From assembly GCA_047495785.1 (NCBI GenBank), contig JBLDXI010000009.1, positions 4,278,001 to 4,342,000 of the forward strand: a DNA stretch of 64,000 nucleotides. The letters are read 5' to 3'. The stretch's first letter is position 1. Each line of letters begins with the position of its first letter. This document shows positions 38,362-50,143 of the stretch, one piece after another. The DNA is from Lepidodermella squamata (taxonomy: Eukaryota > Gastrotricha). The notes below the pieces were generated by a model that saw nothing but the letters and a program-made list of their open reading frames with translations, did no database searches and was not told the origin of the DNA. The position numbers and the translations under genes are program-made.

Positions 38362-39556
38362 TCATAAGCAGGCAGGCTCGAACTGCGGTTCGACTTGAGG
38401 CGGAGAAGCTCCTGGTTTTTCACCTGGCTGTGCGTTCTGACCTGGTTTCTTACAGCACTTCATCATCGGTTCGACAATTTTGTCCACCAGCATGCTGATC
38501 CACGTTTCAACGTGCGAGAAAATGATTGATAGCATGGCTATTCCAACGTATGTATAGGCTGATAGGTAAAATCGATATATGCCGAGCTTTCTCACGGTGT
38601 CAACTGCAGCGGTCATCGTTTGCCCAGCGACAAAGTCTCCAAAGCCTGGCGAACAAAACGTGTAGAAAATATCGGCTCTTATAATGTTATAGATAGAACA
38701 GACCTATTGTTGAAAAAGCAATGAAGGTATAATATATAGCAAGTCCATAGTTCCACGCCTCCACGTATTGGATGATAGCGGCGGTTCCGAATACCAAACC
38801 CAAGTAACTTGAAGCTAGAATAGATATTGTTAAGATCCACGCATTTCTGCTGCTTCTCTTAGAAAACTCCGTTTGATCGTTGACCTCTTGCTGCTTCTCC
38901 CGATTTCTGTGTTGAGTATATTTAGCCAATAGCCACAGTTGCATTTTCTTAGCACCGTGATTAACTGACTCCCTCAGACGTCCAGTTGCATTGGAACAAA
39001 GAGGAATTCCGATAATCGCGTAGAATACACACATTAGTCTGCCAGCCTGAGTTACAGGTGCTAACTTTCCAAATCCGATCGTGGTAACAACAGTCTAGGA
39101 AAAATGATATTACGTTTAATGGTGACTGTAATTGGGATTCAATATGTATGGTTATACCATGCTGAAAAACAGGGCACCCAGCCAGTCCCATTTGGAGACT
39201 GCGTCGTTCTCCCTCGGCTGTGTTTTATTCCCGTAAGAAATCGACATTTTTGCGTAATTGACGATCAGGTAAGTCGAGGTAGTGTTCGTGAAATAATCCA
39301 GCGCGTAAATGTTCACATTTCGCAAGATATCCATCGGAGGTCGTTGCTTGAATTGATTCATATCGAGAATCACTGTTTCCAACTTGTCGAGGCTCGAATC
39401 GCTCTGCTTCGCGTCTTCCTCACCCTTCTTATTCACCTCCATCTCGTTGGGATGCTCGCAGAGATAGAAAATGAACATTCCAACAACGAGCCATACTGCT
39501 AAAAGGCCGAAACAAACGGCTACTGAAGCACGCTCTTCGCAAGTTGTTTCAGTCAT
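38362..39556 (-). CDS. K2P-9: two-pore-domain potassium channel with GFG in pore 1
   Basis: Exons 39158-39556, 38704-39094 and 38362-38645, 357 residues. Pore 1 is VVTTIGFGKLAPVT, so both pores carry GFG; pore 2 is STIGFGDFVAGQ. The cap has a Lys/Glu-rich stretch and an NTTST sequon cluster. TM4 is SAYTYVGIAMLSIIFSHVE, and the tail is Pro/Gln-rich. The 60 bp upstream of the ATG closely resemble those of K2P-10. Confidence 0.9.
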
Positions 39557-40361
39557 CTTTCAGCCAGCGGAAATGCGATCCAATACCAAGTACAGGAAAT
39601 GTCAATAGATGGTAGATGTGTATGTTTTTCAAGTCACTGTGTCGAGCTTCGCACCTGGTGTAGGTAATTTAATGGAAATCAATATCAAGGCTCGGGGGGT
39701 TAAACGAAGACGTCAGCTAGGAATATTGAATAAATATGGCAACGTGGCACATTTCTTTCGACTCGCCTAATGTTGTCCGGTATCGTCATAAACTCTCGTG
39801 GAAAGGGAAGAATGAGCAATGTTAGAATTTCAGCAACGTTAGAAAATAATATTAGAGACAATTGGATGATATAGTCAAACCAAACTTCTCTGGCTAGAGA
39901 CCTCTGTATAATATTTGTGCAAAGATACTATACGTAGCTCTGATAGCCCGATAAAAGCATGAGAACGAACCCCTCAAAAGACTAACGACACAGGCGCAAA
40001 TGGGACTCAAGGATGTCAGAAGAGCCATCTCATACAGCAGCTGCAACGTGGGCAGTGTCAGGATTCCATTACAGCTGCAAAATGACAACTGCAGAAGGAT
40101 TACAGCAATGTCACTGGCGAAATTAAGGTTGAATGTTTTAAATCAATTCGAGGAGTTTTTCCACGAGGCTACATCAGTTCGAAAGAGGACTCTCACCTGT
40201 TTTCCTGACCTATCGCTCTTTGTCATGCAATTCAACGTTGGCAGATAACAGTTATACAAATTAGGGAATACTCTGGCCCATTTTATCATTTCAAAGTTTC
40301 ACTTTTTATTGTGTTATACCATGTTTTAGCAGTTCACAAGAGTATCAAAAAATTAATCTTA
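39557..40361. other. intergenic stretch between K2P-9 and K2P-10
   Basis: This is the promoter side of K2P-9 and the 3' flank of K2P-10, with an AATAAA on the minus strand near 40308-40313. No gene is seen. Confidence 0.4.
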
Positions 40362-41567
40362 TCAAAAATAGACAGGCTCAATTTGCGTTTCGACATGGCT
40401 CGGTGAGGCCACTGGTTGATTTTCATCGGGTTGTGCGTTTTGAGCTGGCTTTCTACCGCATCTCATCATCGGTTTTACAATTTTATCCACCAGCATGCCG
40501 ATCAGAGTCTCAACGTGAGAAAAAATTATTGATAACATCGCTATTCCAACGTATGTATAAGCTGATAAGTAAAATTTATAAATGCTGAGCTTTCCAATCG
40601 TGTTAACTGCTGCTGTCATCGTTTGTCCTGCAACAAAGTCTCCAAAGCCTAGAACCAAAATGTGTCAAAAATTGACGAATCTAATATTTGTAGGTAAAAC
40701 GGACCTATTGTTGAAAAAGCGATGAAAGTATAGTATAAGGCATGGCCATAACTCCAAGTCTCAACGTATTGGATAATTCCCGCAGTTCCGAAAACCAGTA
40801 CCAAGTAGCTCAGAGCGAGAATAGAAATGGTGAAGATCCAAGCATTTCGGTTGTATTTATTAGGTGGCGAATCTTTGTTTCCAGGTTGATTGTTTCGGTT
40901 CTTAAATTGCAGGTATTTCGATAGAAACCATGCTTGCATCACTTTTGCTCCATGATTGACTGACTCTCTCAGACGTCCAGTAGCAGTGGAACATAGCGGA
41001 ATACCAACAAGTGCGTATATTACACACATCAGTCGGCCGATCATTGTTACGGGAGCCAAAGTTCCAAATCCGATTGTAGTAACCACAGTCTAGGAAATTG
41101 TGACATTTTAAATTTTGATAGGACAGTCCTTCAAAAAATTTAAAGCTTACCATACTGAAAAACAGAGCCCCGCTCCAGTCCCATTTCGAGACTATATAAA
41201 CAGTCTCATTCTCATTCTGCTGCGAAATTAGCATTTTCTTCACCTCGGAAAACGGCATTTTCACGTAATTGACAATTAGGTAAGTGGAGGTGGCATTTGT
41301 GAAGTAATCCATATTTAAAACGCTCACATTTTGCAGCATAGTCATCGGAGGTCGTTGCTTGAACTGATTCATATCGAAAATCACTGTCTCCAACTGGACT
41401 GGGGCCGGCTCTTTCTGTTTGGCTTCCTCCTCTGCCTTCTTGTTCATCTCCATCTCGTTGGGATGCTCACAAAGATAGAAAATGATCATTCCGACGAGGA
41501 GCCATGCCGCTAAAAGGCCATAACAAACTGCGACGGATACACGCTCTTCGCAAGTTGCTTCAGCCAT
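40362..41567 (-). CDS. K2P-10: two-pore-domain potassium channel with GFG in pore 1
   Basis: Exons 41151-41567, 40705-41089 and 40362-40648, 362 residues. It is a close paralogue of K2P-9 across TM1, cap and TM4. Pore 1 is VVTTIGFGTLAPVT and pore 2 STIGFGDFVAGQ. The cap holds a Lys/Glu-rich segment and NVS, NAT and NET sequons. TM4 is SAYTYVGIAMLSIIFSHVE. Its C-terminal tail is Pro/Gln-rich, like that of K2P-9. Confidence 0.9.
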
Positions 41568-42063
41568 ATTTCAGCCAGCTGAAATGCGATCCGATACTAA
41601 GTACAGGAAATTGCTATACATGTGTGAGCTGCATTCAAGTAACTACGTCGAGTTTCACACCTGTAGTGAAGTAATGTAAAGGAAATCAATAACGCATTAA
41701 TGCTGAAGTTTTAGCAAAGACGTAAGCTCAAAATATTCAATAGGGGTAACTGCTCATGCGTGTATTTTCCAAAAGAAAGACTTGACTCACCTCCCTTCCG
41801 ATGTCAGTGGATTTTTGTTTACTCAAGTCTTAAGTGGTGCCAAGAAGGAAGGAAGAATTAATTTATAACTGTAGCTTTGAAATTAGAGATAATTGTAGAG
41901 AAAGACGTCTGAATTCAATTGTCACGCAAAACAAATAAAACTGATGTGTAAGTACTGCATGCTTTATTCTAACTATTGAAGTTCTGCATTCATCATGAAG
42001 GTGACGGCGGTCATAAAAAACATACTGAAAAAAAACTTATTCATTAGTGTAAATGCATCGCGG
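41568..42063. other. intergenic stretch between K2P-10 and K2P-11
   Basis: This is the probable promoter of K2P-10. Its first 60 bp match the K2P-9 upstream flank. No gene is seen. Confidence 0.4.
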
Positions 42064-43178
42064 CTATGCCGCTGTCTGCATTTCATCCGAGCTGTTTTTT
42101 CTTGCACCGACCTGATTTATCGGCTGCTGTTTCGAACATTTCATCATAGGTCTCACGATTTTGTTAACCAGTTGCGTTACCATGTTCTCAACGTGACCGA
42201 AGAGAATAGAAAACATGGCGATTCCAGCATAAGTATAGACTGACAGATAACATTTGTAGACGCTTAGTTTTCCAATAGTGTCAACAGCCGCAGTCATTTT
42301 CTGCCCAGCGACGAAATCTCCGAAGCCTGAAAGATGAATGCTGATTAGACTTTACTTCAAGTCTTCTGAAAAAACTTGCCTATTGTCGAAAATGCGATAA
42401 AGGTGTAGTAAAGAGAGTGGCCGTAGCTCCATGTCTCTATATAATGAATGATTCCAGCTGACCCAAGGATGAGTATAGCGTAACCAAGGCAAAGGACCGT
42501 TATTGTCACAGACCAAGCTTTCTTGTTCAAACTGGCGTCATTCTGATCGGGACTTTTTGTCAATTTTCTGAGAAACCATGACTGCATTCTTTGAGCACGA
42601 TCATTGACCGACTCCCGTAGCCTAGCTGTTGCGCTAGTGCATATAGGAATTCCGATTATTGCGTAGAAGAAGCACATGAGCTTTCCGATAATTGTAGCAG
42701 GCGCCAAAGTGCCAAATCCAATGGTCGTAACCACTGTCTAAAAGGTCAAAAGATATCAACAAATGAGGCTAATATGGATTCGGACTTATACCATGCTAAA
42801 AAATAAGGCACCACTCCAGTCCCACTGGGAAGTTTTGTAAACTGCGGGATCATTCTCGGTGTTCATCGTTCTTGAATAATTGACAATCAAATAGGTCGCA
42901 GTTACATTTGTAAAATAATCCATCACGGCAATGTCGATGTTTTGAAGCCTAGATCTAGACATGTGCTGCTCGAGTTGAGCGATATCAAAAGTTACCGTTT
43001 CTGTAGTGATTTGACTAGTCTGGCTGCTTTCTGACTGCGCCTTCTCAAGCTCGTAAGGATACTCGCAATAGTGGAAGACGATCATGCCGACAAGGAGCCA
43101 AATGGCGAGGAGAGCATATGAAACAACAACTGTTACTCGCCTTTCACACGGCGGCGGTCTAGTTTCGTCGTCACTCAT
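42064..43178 (-). CDS. K2P-11: two-pore-domain potassium channel with GFG in pore 1
   Basis: Exons 42792-43178, 42380-42737 and 42064-42326, 335 residues. Pore 1 is VVTTIGFGTLAPAT and pore 2 STIGFGDFVAGQ. The second intron has a GC donor (AG/GCAAGT). It has the same exon lengths as K2P-12 (387, 358 and 263 bp) and a very similar sequence, including the cap motif ETVTFDIAQLEQHMSRS. TM4 is SVYTYAGIAMFSILFGHVE, followed by a Lys/Ser tail ending QTAA. Confidence 0.9.
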
Positions 43179-44147
43179 TAAATTTCAGGCGGCTTAAAAC
43201 TTGAGTGCATTTCCAAGAGTATTGAGCTTCGACTGGATAGGCCAACTAGTGGTAGTCAACGGTTCTGTCACACTGTAAACAGTACATTCGATGGCCTCTT
43301 ATTAGCAGCATGACATCACGAATTCATTATGCATGTGTAAATATGCGATAATGCGATATAGCAATAACTAGGGGTAAGTATAGGCTGAATGCAGAACAAT
43401 TAACTGCATAGCAATGCTGATAATGTAACGCATATTTTTTGCCTTCGTGGTCAAAAAAATGACATACCTTCTCGCAAGATTGGCAGAGTAGGTAGTATTC
43501 TCAGTTGTACGTGAGTCCATTCATCCGCATTTAAATAGGATTGGTTCGCCGCACTTGGTAGAGGATAGTTAAGAGGGATGAAACTCCTACGGGTAGTACT
43601 CTATCGCCGTTTCACCTCTCCACGGATGAATTTTGTCATCTTTCAGCAAAAATGAATTGTACGTACCCATTCACTAAAATTGCTGCCTAGGGGTAGATTG
43701 TTCGATGCGATTCGATGCCTATTGTAGAACAATGGTCACCAACGAGTTCAGGCCGAGAATGCGCGCTCTGGCAAGAGATGCCCACTATAATAGAATGAGA
43801 TTCAATGCGTACCTTCAAACTCGACTTTGAAGGTGTAGCCGTATGTTTCAGTAGTGGGGTTTACAAAATATAATGAGTAGCAAATTCCTGTCGGAACATA
43901 CTGAGACGCTCATATCCTTTTCTAGGCCCTGAGCGTAAACTGGAACCCATATTGAGGTATGAATGCTGGAGCTAAGGCCAGGTACTCGCAGCTTTCCAGT
44001 CCATTACCCGCAAAGTACCAATATTGTTTTAGCGGCTTGTTCGACCGCAGGCCGAAAGCCTGAAAACCGAATATCGCTGGGGATCTATAGGGAGCGAGTC
44101 CACCTCCCATCTCTCCTCCTGGTCCCCTTAAAACCGCGTAAGCGAAC
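43179..44147. other. intergenic stretch upstream of K2P-11
   Basis: No gene is recognised. The open frames here (43922-44167 minus, 43963-44403 plus) overlap the tRNA-like repeat and look TE-derived rather than coding. Confidence 0.4.
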
Positions 44148-44236
44148 ACGGAGTGTGTGTCGGCCATGGTGGCTCAGAGGTTGTAGCCGTGCCTTCTCAG
44201 AAAGGCAGCCCGGGTTCAATCCCCGGGTACGACACT
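44148..44236 (+). repeat. tRNA-like sequence, probably a SINE head or tRNA pseudogene
   Basis: A-box-like GTGGCTCAGAGGTTGTAGCC, an anticodon-type hairpin (TGCCT/AGGCA with an abnormal 8-nt loop) and a perfect T arm (CCGGG-TTCAATC-CCCGG) appear in tRNA order. Five of seven acceptor positions pair (GTCGGCC with GTACGAC). The abnormal anticodon loop argues against a working tRNA. Confidence 0.65.
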
Positions 44237-44447
44237 TTTCGAGCACTCGTGTAGCGCGTTACAGGATCGAACTTTGTAGAGGCTATACCTGTTCACCACA
44301 AGTCCCCCGCCCTAGGAGAAATCCACTTTTCAAGCAAAAAATGGAATGTGTTACTGCAGCTTTCTTTATTTATACTGCTAAGTTTTCATTCATCACCTCA
44401 TGAAAAACATAATGTGAAACAGTTTATTTATTGGCGTCCATGCGATC

Positions 44448-45561
44448 CTAGGCGGCTGGCTGTATTTCATTCGAGCTATTTTTGCTTGCACTGATTTGAT
44501 TTTTTGGCGATTTTCTCGAACATCTCGTCATAGGTCTGACAATTGTGTTAACAAGCAGAGTTACCAAAGACTCTAATTGGGAGCAGAGAATTGAAAACAT
44601 GGCGATGCCACCATAGGTATAGATTGACAGATAGAACTTGTAAATACTCATTTTTCCAAACGTATCAACAGCTGCCGTCATTTTCTGGCCAGCGACAACA
44701 TCTCCGAAACCTGGATGATAAATGCCGATTATAGTTTTGACTGCAGGTCTCTTGAAATGCCTTACCTATTGTAGAGAATGCCACAAAGGTGTAGTAGAGA
44801 GAGATGCCGTAACTCCATGTCTCAACATATTGAATGATTCCAGCGGATCCTAAGACCACCACAGCGTAACTAAGGCAAAGGATCGTAATCGTAACTATCC
44901 AAGCTTTCTTGCTCAGGCCAGCGTCATTCTGCCCGGAAGTTTTGGTAAATTTCGGGAGAAACCACCTATGCATTCTCTGTGCTAGATCGTTGACAGTCTC
45001 CCGTAGCCTAGCTGTTGCGCTATTGCATATAGGAATCCCAATTATTGCGTAGAAAAAGCACATAAGCCTCCCGATATATGTAACTGGGGCTAAAGTTCCG
45101 AATCCGATGGTCGTAACCACAGTCTATAATAGCTTGAACGTTAAAATTCGATGTTTGCATTGATATCGACTTACCATACTGAAAAACAAGGCTCCACTCC
45201 AGTCCCATTGAGAAAACGTGGTACTGTTATCGCCATTTTCCGATTTTGGAGTCCTTGAAAACGTGACTATCAAAAATGTCGAAGTCGCATTCGTGAAATA
45301 ATCCATCGCCACAATATCGATGTCTTGAAGTTTGGATCTTGACATTTGCTGCTCGAGTTGAGTGATATCAACAGCTACAGTTTCTGTAGTGATTTGACTA
45401 AGCTGGTTGCTTTCTGATTTCGCCTTTTCAAGCTCGTAAGGATGCTCGCAGTAGTGGAAGATGGCCGATCCAACTAGGAGCCAAATGCTGAGGAGGGCGT
45501 AAGAAGCAGAAACGGATAATCGTTCTTCGCACAGCGATGGTCTATATTCGTTGTCACTCAT
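44448..45561 (-). CDS. K2P-12: two-pore-domain potassium channel with GFG in pore 1
   Basis: Exons 45175-45561, 44766-45123 and 44448-44710, 335 residues. It is a close paralogue of K2P-11. Pore 1 is VVTTIGFGTLAPVT and pore 2 STIGFGDVVAGQ. TM4 is SIYTYGGIAMFSILCSQLE, so the His-Val-Glu of its relatives is replaced. An AATAAATAAA signal lies about 25 bp after the stop. Confidence 0.9.
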
Positions 45562-46081
45562 AATTTTCCTGTCGGCTCATAACTTGATAATGCAATAAAG
45601 TGCATTAAACCTGAGCAGCCACCTATTGGAAATCAATGATATTTGCACGGATATAAGTAATTCGATGGTCCTCAAAATTTAATTTTTAGAGGGTGCGATT
45701 TATCAGGACATCGTCGTGTTATACGTTTTCATGGGGTTACTGTAATAGATTACAGTGATATATGAGATTTTCTCGTGAACAATAAAAACTGGGTGGCTCC
45801 CATAGCAGCTTCTTTCAAACGCAACGTGAGGTATAGAAATATGCATAATAATTCACTGCCTAGCAATACTATCGCACCGTGTTTTATGCCTTCGTGGTCA
45901 TAAAATATGCATATCTTCTCGTTAGTTTGACTCAGTAGTAATCGTAAAAGCGCGTGAGCCTATTCACCTGCAGCTAAATAGGATTATTTTGCTACGCTAC
46001 TGCTACTCAATTCATGTTTTACTCAATGAGATTAAAATCAAATAGTAAACAATCCTGATTTTTTATTTACAGATGAAATCA
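45562..46081. other. intergenic stretch between K2P-12 and K2P-13
   Basis: No gene is seen. An AATAAA on the minus strand near 46060 belongs to K2P-13. Confidence 0.4.
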
Positions 46082-47300
46082 TCATTCAGAAATGTCTGAG
46101 GGGCAGCTGCGAATCCGTATTTCTTCAGGCAACAAATCATTCTTTTCTCGGCATTTCCGTCTTAGACAAATACAGCAACATGACGCAACGATGTGATCAA
46201 CAAATTTTTCGAAAATTTTCTCAAGTGACCCTAAGATGATTGACGCAAGGGCCATTCCAACAAACGTAAACATGGAGACGTAAATTCTGTAAGCATTACG
46301 CCAGTATAAGTCAGATATTCCATCCGAAGTGTTGTGTCCTGCAATCATGTCTCCAAAACCTTGAAAAAATGAATGCTTAAATTATATTAGCGTGCATATA
46401 GTTTAGTTACTGACCTATTGTTGACACGGTAATGAAGCAGTAGTAAAGAGTGGATTTGAAAGTCCAGTTTTCGACGAAGCTAATCAGCAGACAGCTTGCT
46501 ATCATGAAACTCGCATATGCTGATGCAAGTATACTATAAGCTGCTAGTATAGATTTGACCCTCAAAGCATCTAGGGAAGCATCAGATGGTTTTTCAGAAA
46601 TAGCCATTTTCGAATACCAGATTTCAAATAGCTTTTGGTTGATGACATCGGCTAGTAGCTGAATATTGGTCCTGATTCGCTTTATGACACCGAAACAGAT
46701 AGGAATTCCGAATATGGCGTACAAAACGCAGACAATTTTCCCAGATTCGGTCGAAGGGGCGAAGTTCCCGTATCCGATTGTCGTCACAACGGTCTGATTC
46801 ACAGAAAAAATGAGAACTCCGATCATATAGAGGAGAACGTAACTTACCAGGCTGAAGAAAAGTGATCCCGTATAGCTCCACTTCTGGACACCCTCCTCTA
46901 CAGCCGCAATCTGATTCTGGGTTTCATTCGTGGCTACCGAGCTTGTTGGAGTCGGCAGAACACTCAGTTTGATGTAAGTCACATTCGCATAGGTTGAGGT
47001 CTTGTTCTCGAAGCGATCCACCACAATATGGCTAACATTGTCCAGGAGGAAGCCGAGAGCGGACAACGGCGGGTTACTTTGGCCTCCGAGGTCTACGATG
47101 AATGACCTTGATTCTAATCGAATTTTCTTCGGAGTAGCCGGGCCTTGAGTCAATGGATCTTGGGTCGGCTCAGGAATGAATAAGCTCGGGGTCTCAACTT
47201 TGTTGAAAATGACCATTCCGAGGCTGAGGTAAAGGATTAAGATGACAAAGCTCACGACAGTCGCAAGTCTAGACCGGCATAAAATTTGGTGGGAATTCAT
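46082..47300 (-). CDS. K2P-13: two-pore-domain potassium channel
   Basis: Exons 46848-47300, 46415-46793 and 46082-46359, 369 residues. The cap is long and Pro/Thr-rich, with NVS, NKT, NVT and NET sequons. Pore 1 is VVTTIGYGNFAPST and pore 2 STIGFGDMIAGH. Intron 1 (46794-46847, 54 bp, GTAAGT...ATCAG) is in frame and stop-free, so retention would insert 18 hydrophobic residues before pore 1. The tail after TM4 has a Cys cluster (ASCCCICLRRKC). AATAAA lies about 20 bp after the stop. Confidence 0.9.
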
Positions 47301-47548
47301 CTTTCAGGCGATTTTTTTTAGAAAATAAAAACTGAGAACTCCACGCCAGTTTAGTTAAATAAGAGCCTGGTATTTACAGATCGGCTTTACTCTCAATCAT
47401 AAATAAGTGTGAGAGTTTGACACTCGCAGCCAATCGATAATAGCCCTCTCGGAAAGAGAAAAACTCTCCAGGGATTTGCATTTTTTCACATTTCAAACAA
47501 TGCGCATAAGGGCAATTAAACAATCGAGGTATTATGAGCGGGATTTGG

Positions 47549-48656
47549 TCAATCAGCGGGCAGTCCTTTATTGTCAATAGCCGGCTTACTAACAACGCAT
47601 GACGCTGGATTACTGAGGGATTTTATGGTTCGATTAACTATCCAGGCGAATGATTTCTCGAGTAAGGCCAGAAGCACCGCTGTCCATGAAATGCCGAGAA
47701 ATACGTATAGAGTGAGGAAAATACGGTACATGATATGAACTGGCAAATTGTTGACAGTTTGCTTCTTTTGCCCGGCTAGTAAATCACCAAAGCCTATATC
47801 ACAATAAATTGAAAAATCCGTTTAATTTAGCAACTAGGAACTCACCTATTGTAGTCACTGTAATGAAAGTGTAATAAAGCGAGGAGAGGTAAGTCCATTC
47901 TTCGACATAGCAAATAACAGCCGAAGTCCCGAAAATGAAAGCCGTGTAAATTGCGATGAAAATTGAGTAGGTTGAAAACCACGCGAAATTATCATTAAAA
48001 TTCTTCTTTGTCACGTGATAATGAAGGAAGGGCACCTCAACAGACTCTAAATGCTCTGATTCTATATAGGAAAGAATCATTTGCTGAGTTTGATTCGCCC
48101 TATATTCAATCATGTCCTTCATCCGCCCAATGGCGTGTAAACATATCGGAATCCCAAATATCGAGTAGAGTGAGCAAAGAATCTTCCCTAAGTCAGTCGA
48201 GGGAGATAAATGGCCGTAGCCTATTGTTGTAACAATCGTCTGAAAATGTGGCTTTAGAACATCTTTGCGATTTTATATAAGACTTACGATGCAGAAAAGT
48301 AAGGAACCGCTAACATCCCATTTAGCAGTTCGGCTTGCAGAGTCCTCTCCTGCCCGTCTGTATTCAATAGTCACGTAACTTGAGGTGAAATTTTTGAAAG
48401 TCTCAACCGAGACGACATCGATATCTCGCAGCAATTCCGAGTAAGGATTTTGCCGTATCTTGAAAACATCGAGCGTTAACTTATTCGTGTTATTGCCACG
48501 TCGAGCTGGAGCATGATCTTCATTCTCAGACGGACACTCAACGTAATGAAAGATGAAAGCTCCGAAAACAGACCATGAAATGAGTACCAAATATGTTATG
48601 AAAATTGCGTTGCGAATTTCGTTCATACTCGCAAGTTTGAGCGGCTCGTCAGCCAT
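47549..48656 (-). CDS. K2P-14: two-pore-domain potassium channel
   Basis: Exons 48288-48656, 47846-48239 and 47549-47793, 335 residues. Pore 1 is IVTTIGYGHLSPST and pore 2 TTIGFGDLLAGQ. His after GYG is shared with K2P-15 and K2P-16, marking a subgroup. TM4 (TLYVFLGISWTAVLLALLE) departs from the usual ASxxS pattern. It lies 190 bp from K2P-15. Confidence 0.9.
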
Positions 48657-48846
48657 TTTCCAGACCCTTCTGCTTGAGAGACAAATGCATTTCCTTCCGC
48701 TTCCATCTTAAAACTGTATCTATATCACTGTTTACCTAGATTCGGTTGAAATGCGATGAATGCATCAGCTGTAACACTCAGGATTATTTTCACTTTTTGT
48801 TTACTCAATGAACCCTGTAGCATTAACATAAAAGGGGGTCGTGCAG

Positions 48847-49963
48847 TCAAAAATCATTGTCATATCGAGACTTGGTGCGACCCAGAGGTGTATGAGAGTT
48901 ATCTAAGGAGGTTTCGCCATCACCGCGTTTTTTGAAGCAAGTCTTCAAGAGAATTAGATTCACCAGCTTCTCGCAAAGATACTCTAAAACACCGAGGATA
49001 ACTGAAGTGAAGGCCATTCCAATGAAGACGTAGACACATAAGAAAATCCGATAAACATTTAGGGCAGAATAGTTCGAAAGAACCTCCAACCTCTGTCCGG
49101 CCACCAAGTCGCCAAAACCTGATAACGAATTTTAGATGAAACTTCACCTAAAAGTTCAATCCTTACCTATCGTTGTAATGGTGATGAAGTTGTAGTAGAG
49201 TGCCGATAGGAAGGACCATTTCTCGACGTAACTCATGAATGCTGAGACGGATAATACGAGAGTAACGAAAAAAGTGACCAAGATGAAATATGCCAACACC
49301 AATAGTCTAAATTCGTGTTGATTATGGATCACATGCACTGCGATGTTTCGGCGGAACCTATGCTTTGAGCGGAATAGGCGGCACAGATTTCGATGAATAT
49401 CGTTCACGTGAAAGTGGATTAAGTCTCTCAGGCGGCTTAAAGCATGTGAGCATAGTGGGATTCCTATCACCGCATAGAAGGTCACTGTAACTTTGCCAAG
49501 GTCAGTAGCGGGCGCTAAGTGGCCATATCCTATCGTTGAAATTACAGTCTTCAAAACATGAACAACTAAAATTCTCATCTTTCTTGGAGAATGAACTTAC
49601 GAAGCAAAATAGAAGCGATCCCATTATGTCCCATTGGTATGCCTCGAAGTGATCATCCTCGTGATGTGAACCTTTCGTCGCCGCAAAAGTAAGTTCGACA
49701 TATCTCGATGTTTCATTCCGGAAGAACCTGATTTGAATTGCATCGAAACCAGACAGTTTTAATCTATCCCCATCGCTGTTCGTATCAAAAATAACCGTGA
49801 AATTCTCAGTTTTCTCATGCGAAGGTGAAACCACTGGCGACTCTATGTAGTGGAAGATTATCGCTCCAAAAAGTCCCCAAACGCCTAGAACAAGTAGGCT
49901 GATGAAAAGTGATGTTCGAATAGCCCATAGATTGGGCCTTTTCTGCGTCTCTCCAGAGTCCAT
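48847..49963 (-). CDS. K2P-15: two-pore-domain potassium channel
   Basis: Exons 49601-49963, 49167-49548 and 48847-49118, 338 residues. Pore 1 is VISTIGYGHLAPAT and pore 2 TTIGFGDLVAGQ. The TM2-TM3 loop is Arg/His-rich (FHVNDIHRNLCRLFRSKHRF). TM4 is CVYVFIGMAFTSVILGVLE. The first intron's acceptor is TTGAAG. Only 180 bp separate its ATG from the stop of upstream K2P-16, so shared transcription is possible. Confidence 0.9.
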
Positions 49964-50143
49964 CCTGGAACAAGTGCTTCATACTAGCTGTTCTCAAAGG
50001 CGCCGGCGCACGTCAAGTAGAACGCCTCCTTATTTGCACAAATCTGAAGTGCCGCTTGCAACTAGGGTCAAATCAAGCGAATCCGCAAGAGAAAAAAACC
50101 AAGTAATCAGGTCGCGGTCACTACCAGCTTTTATTACAAAATA

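Noticed and set aside
43922-44403. Open frames on both strands around the tRNA-like sequence at 44.15 kb
   Set aside because: They run through the tRNA-like repeat and have no recognisable domain.
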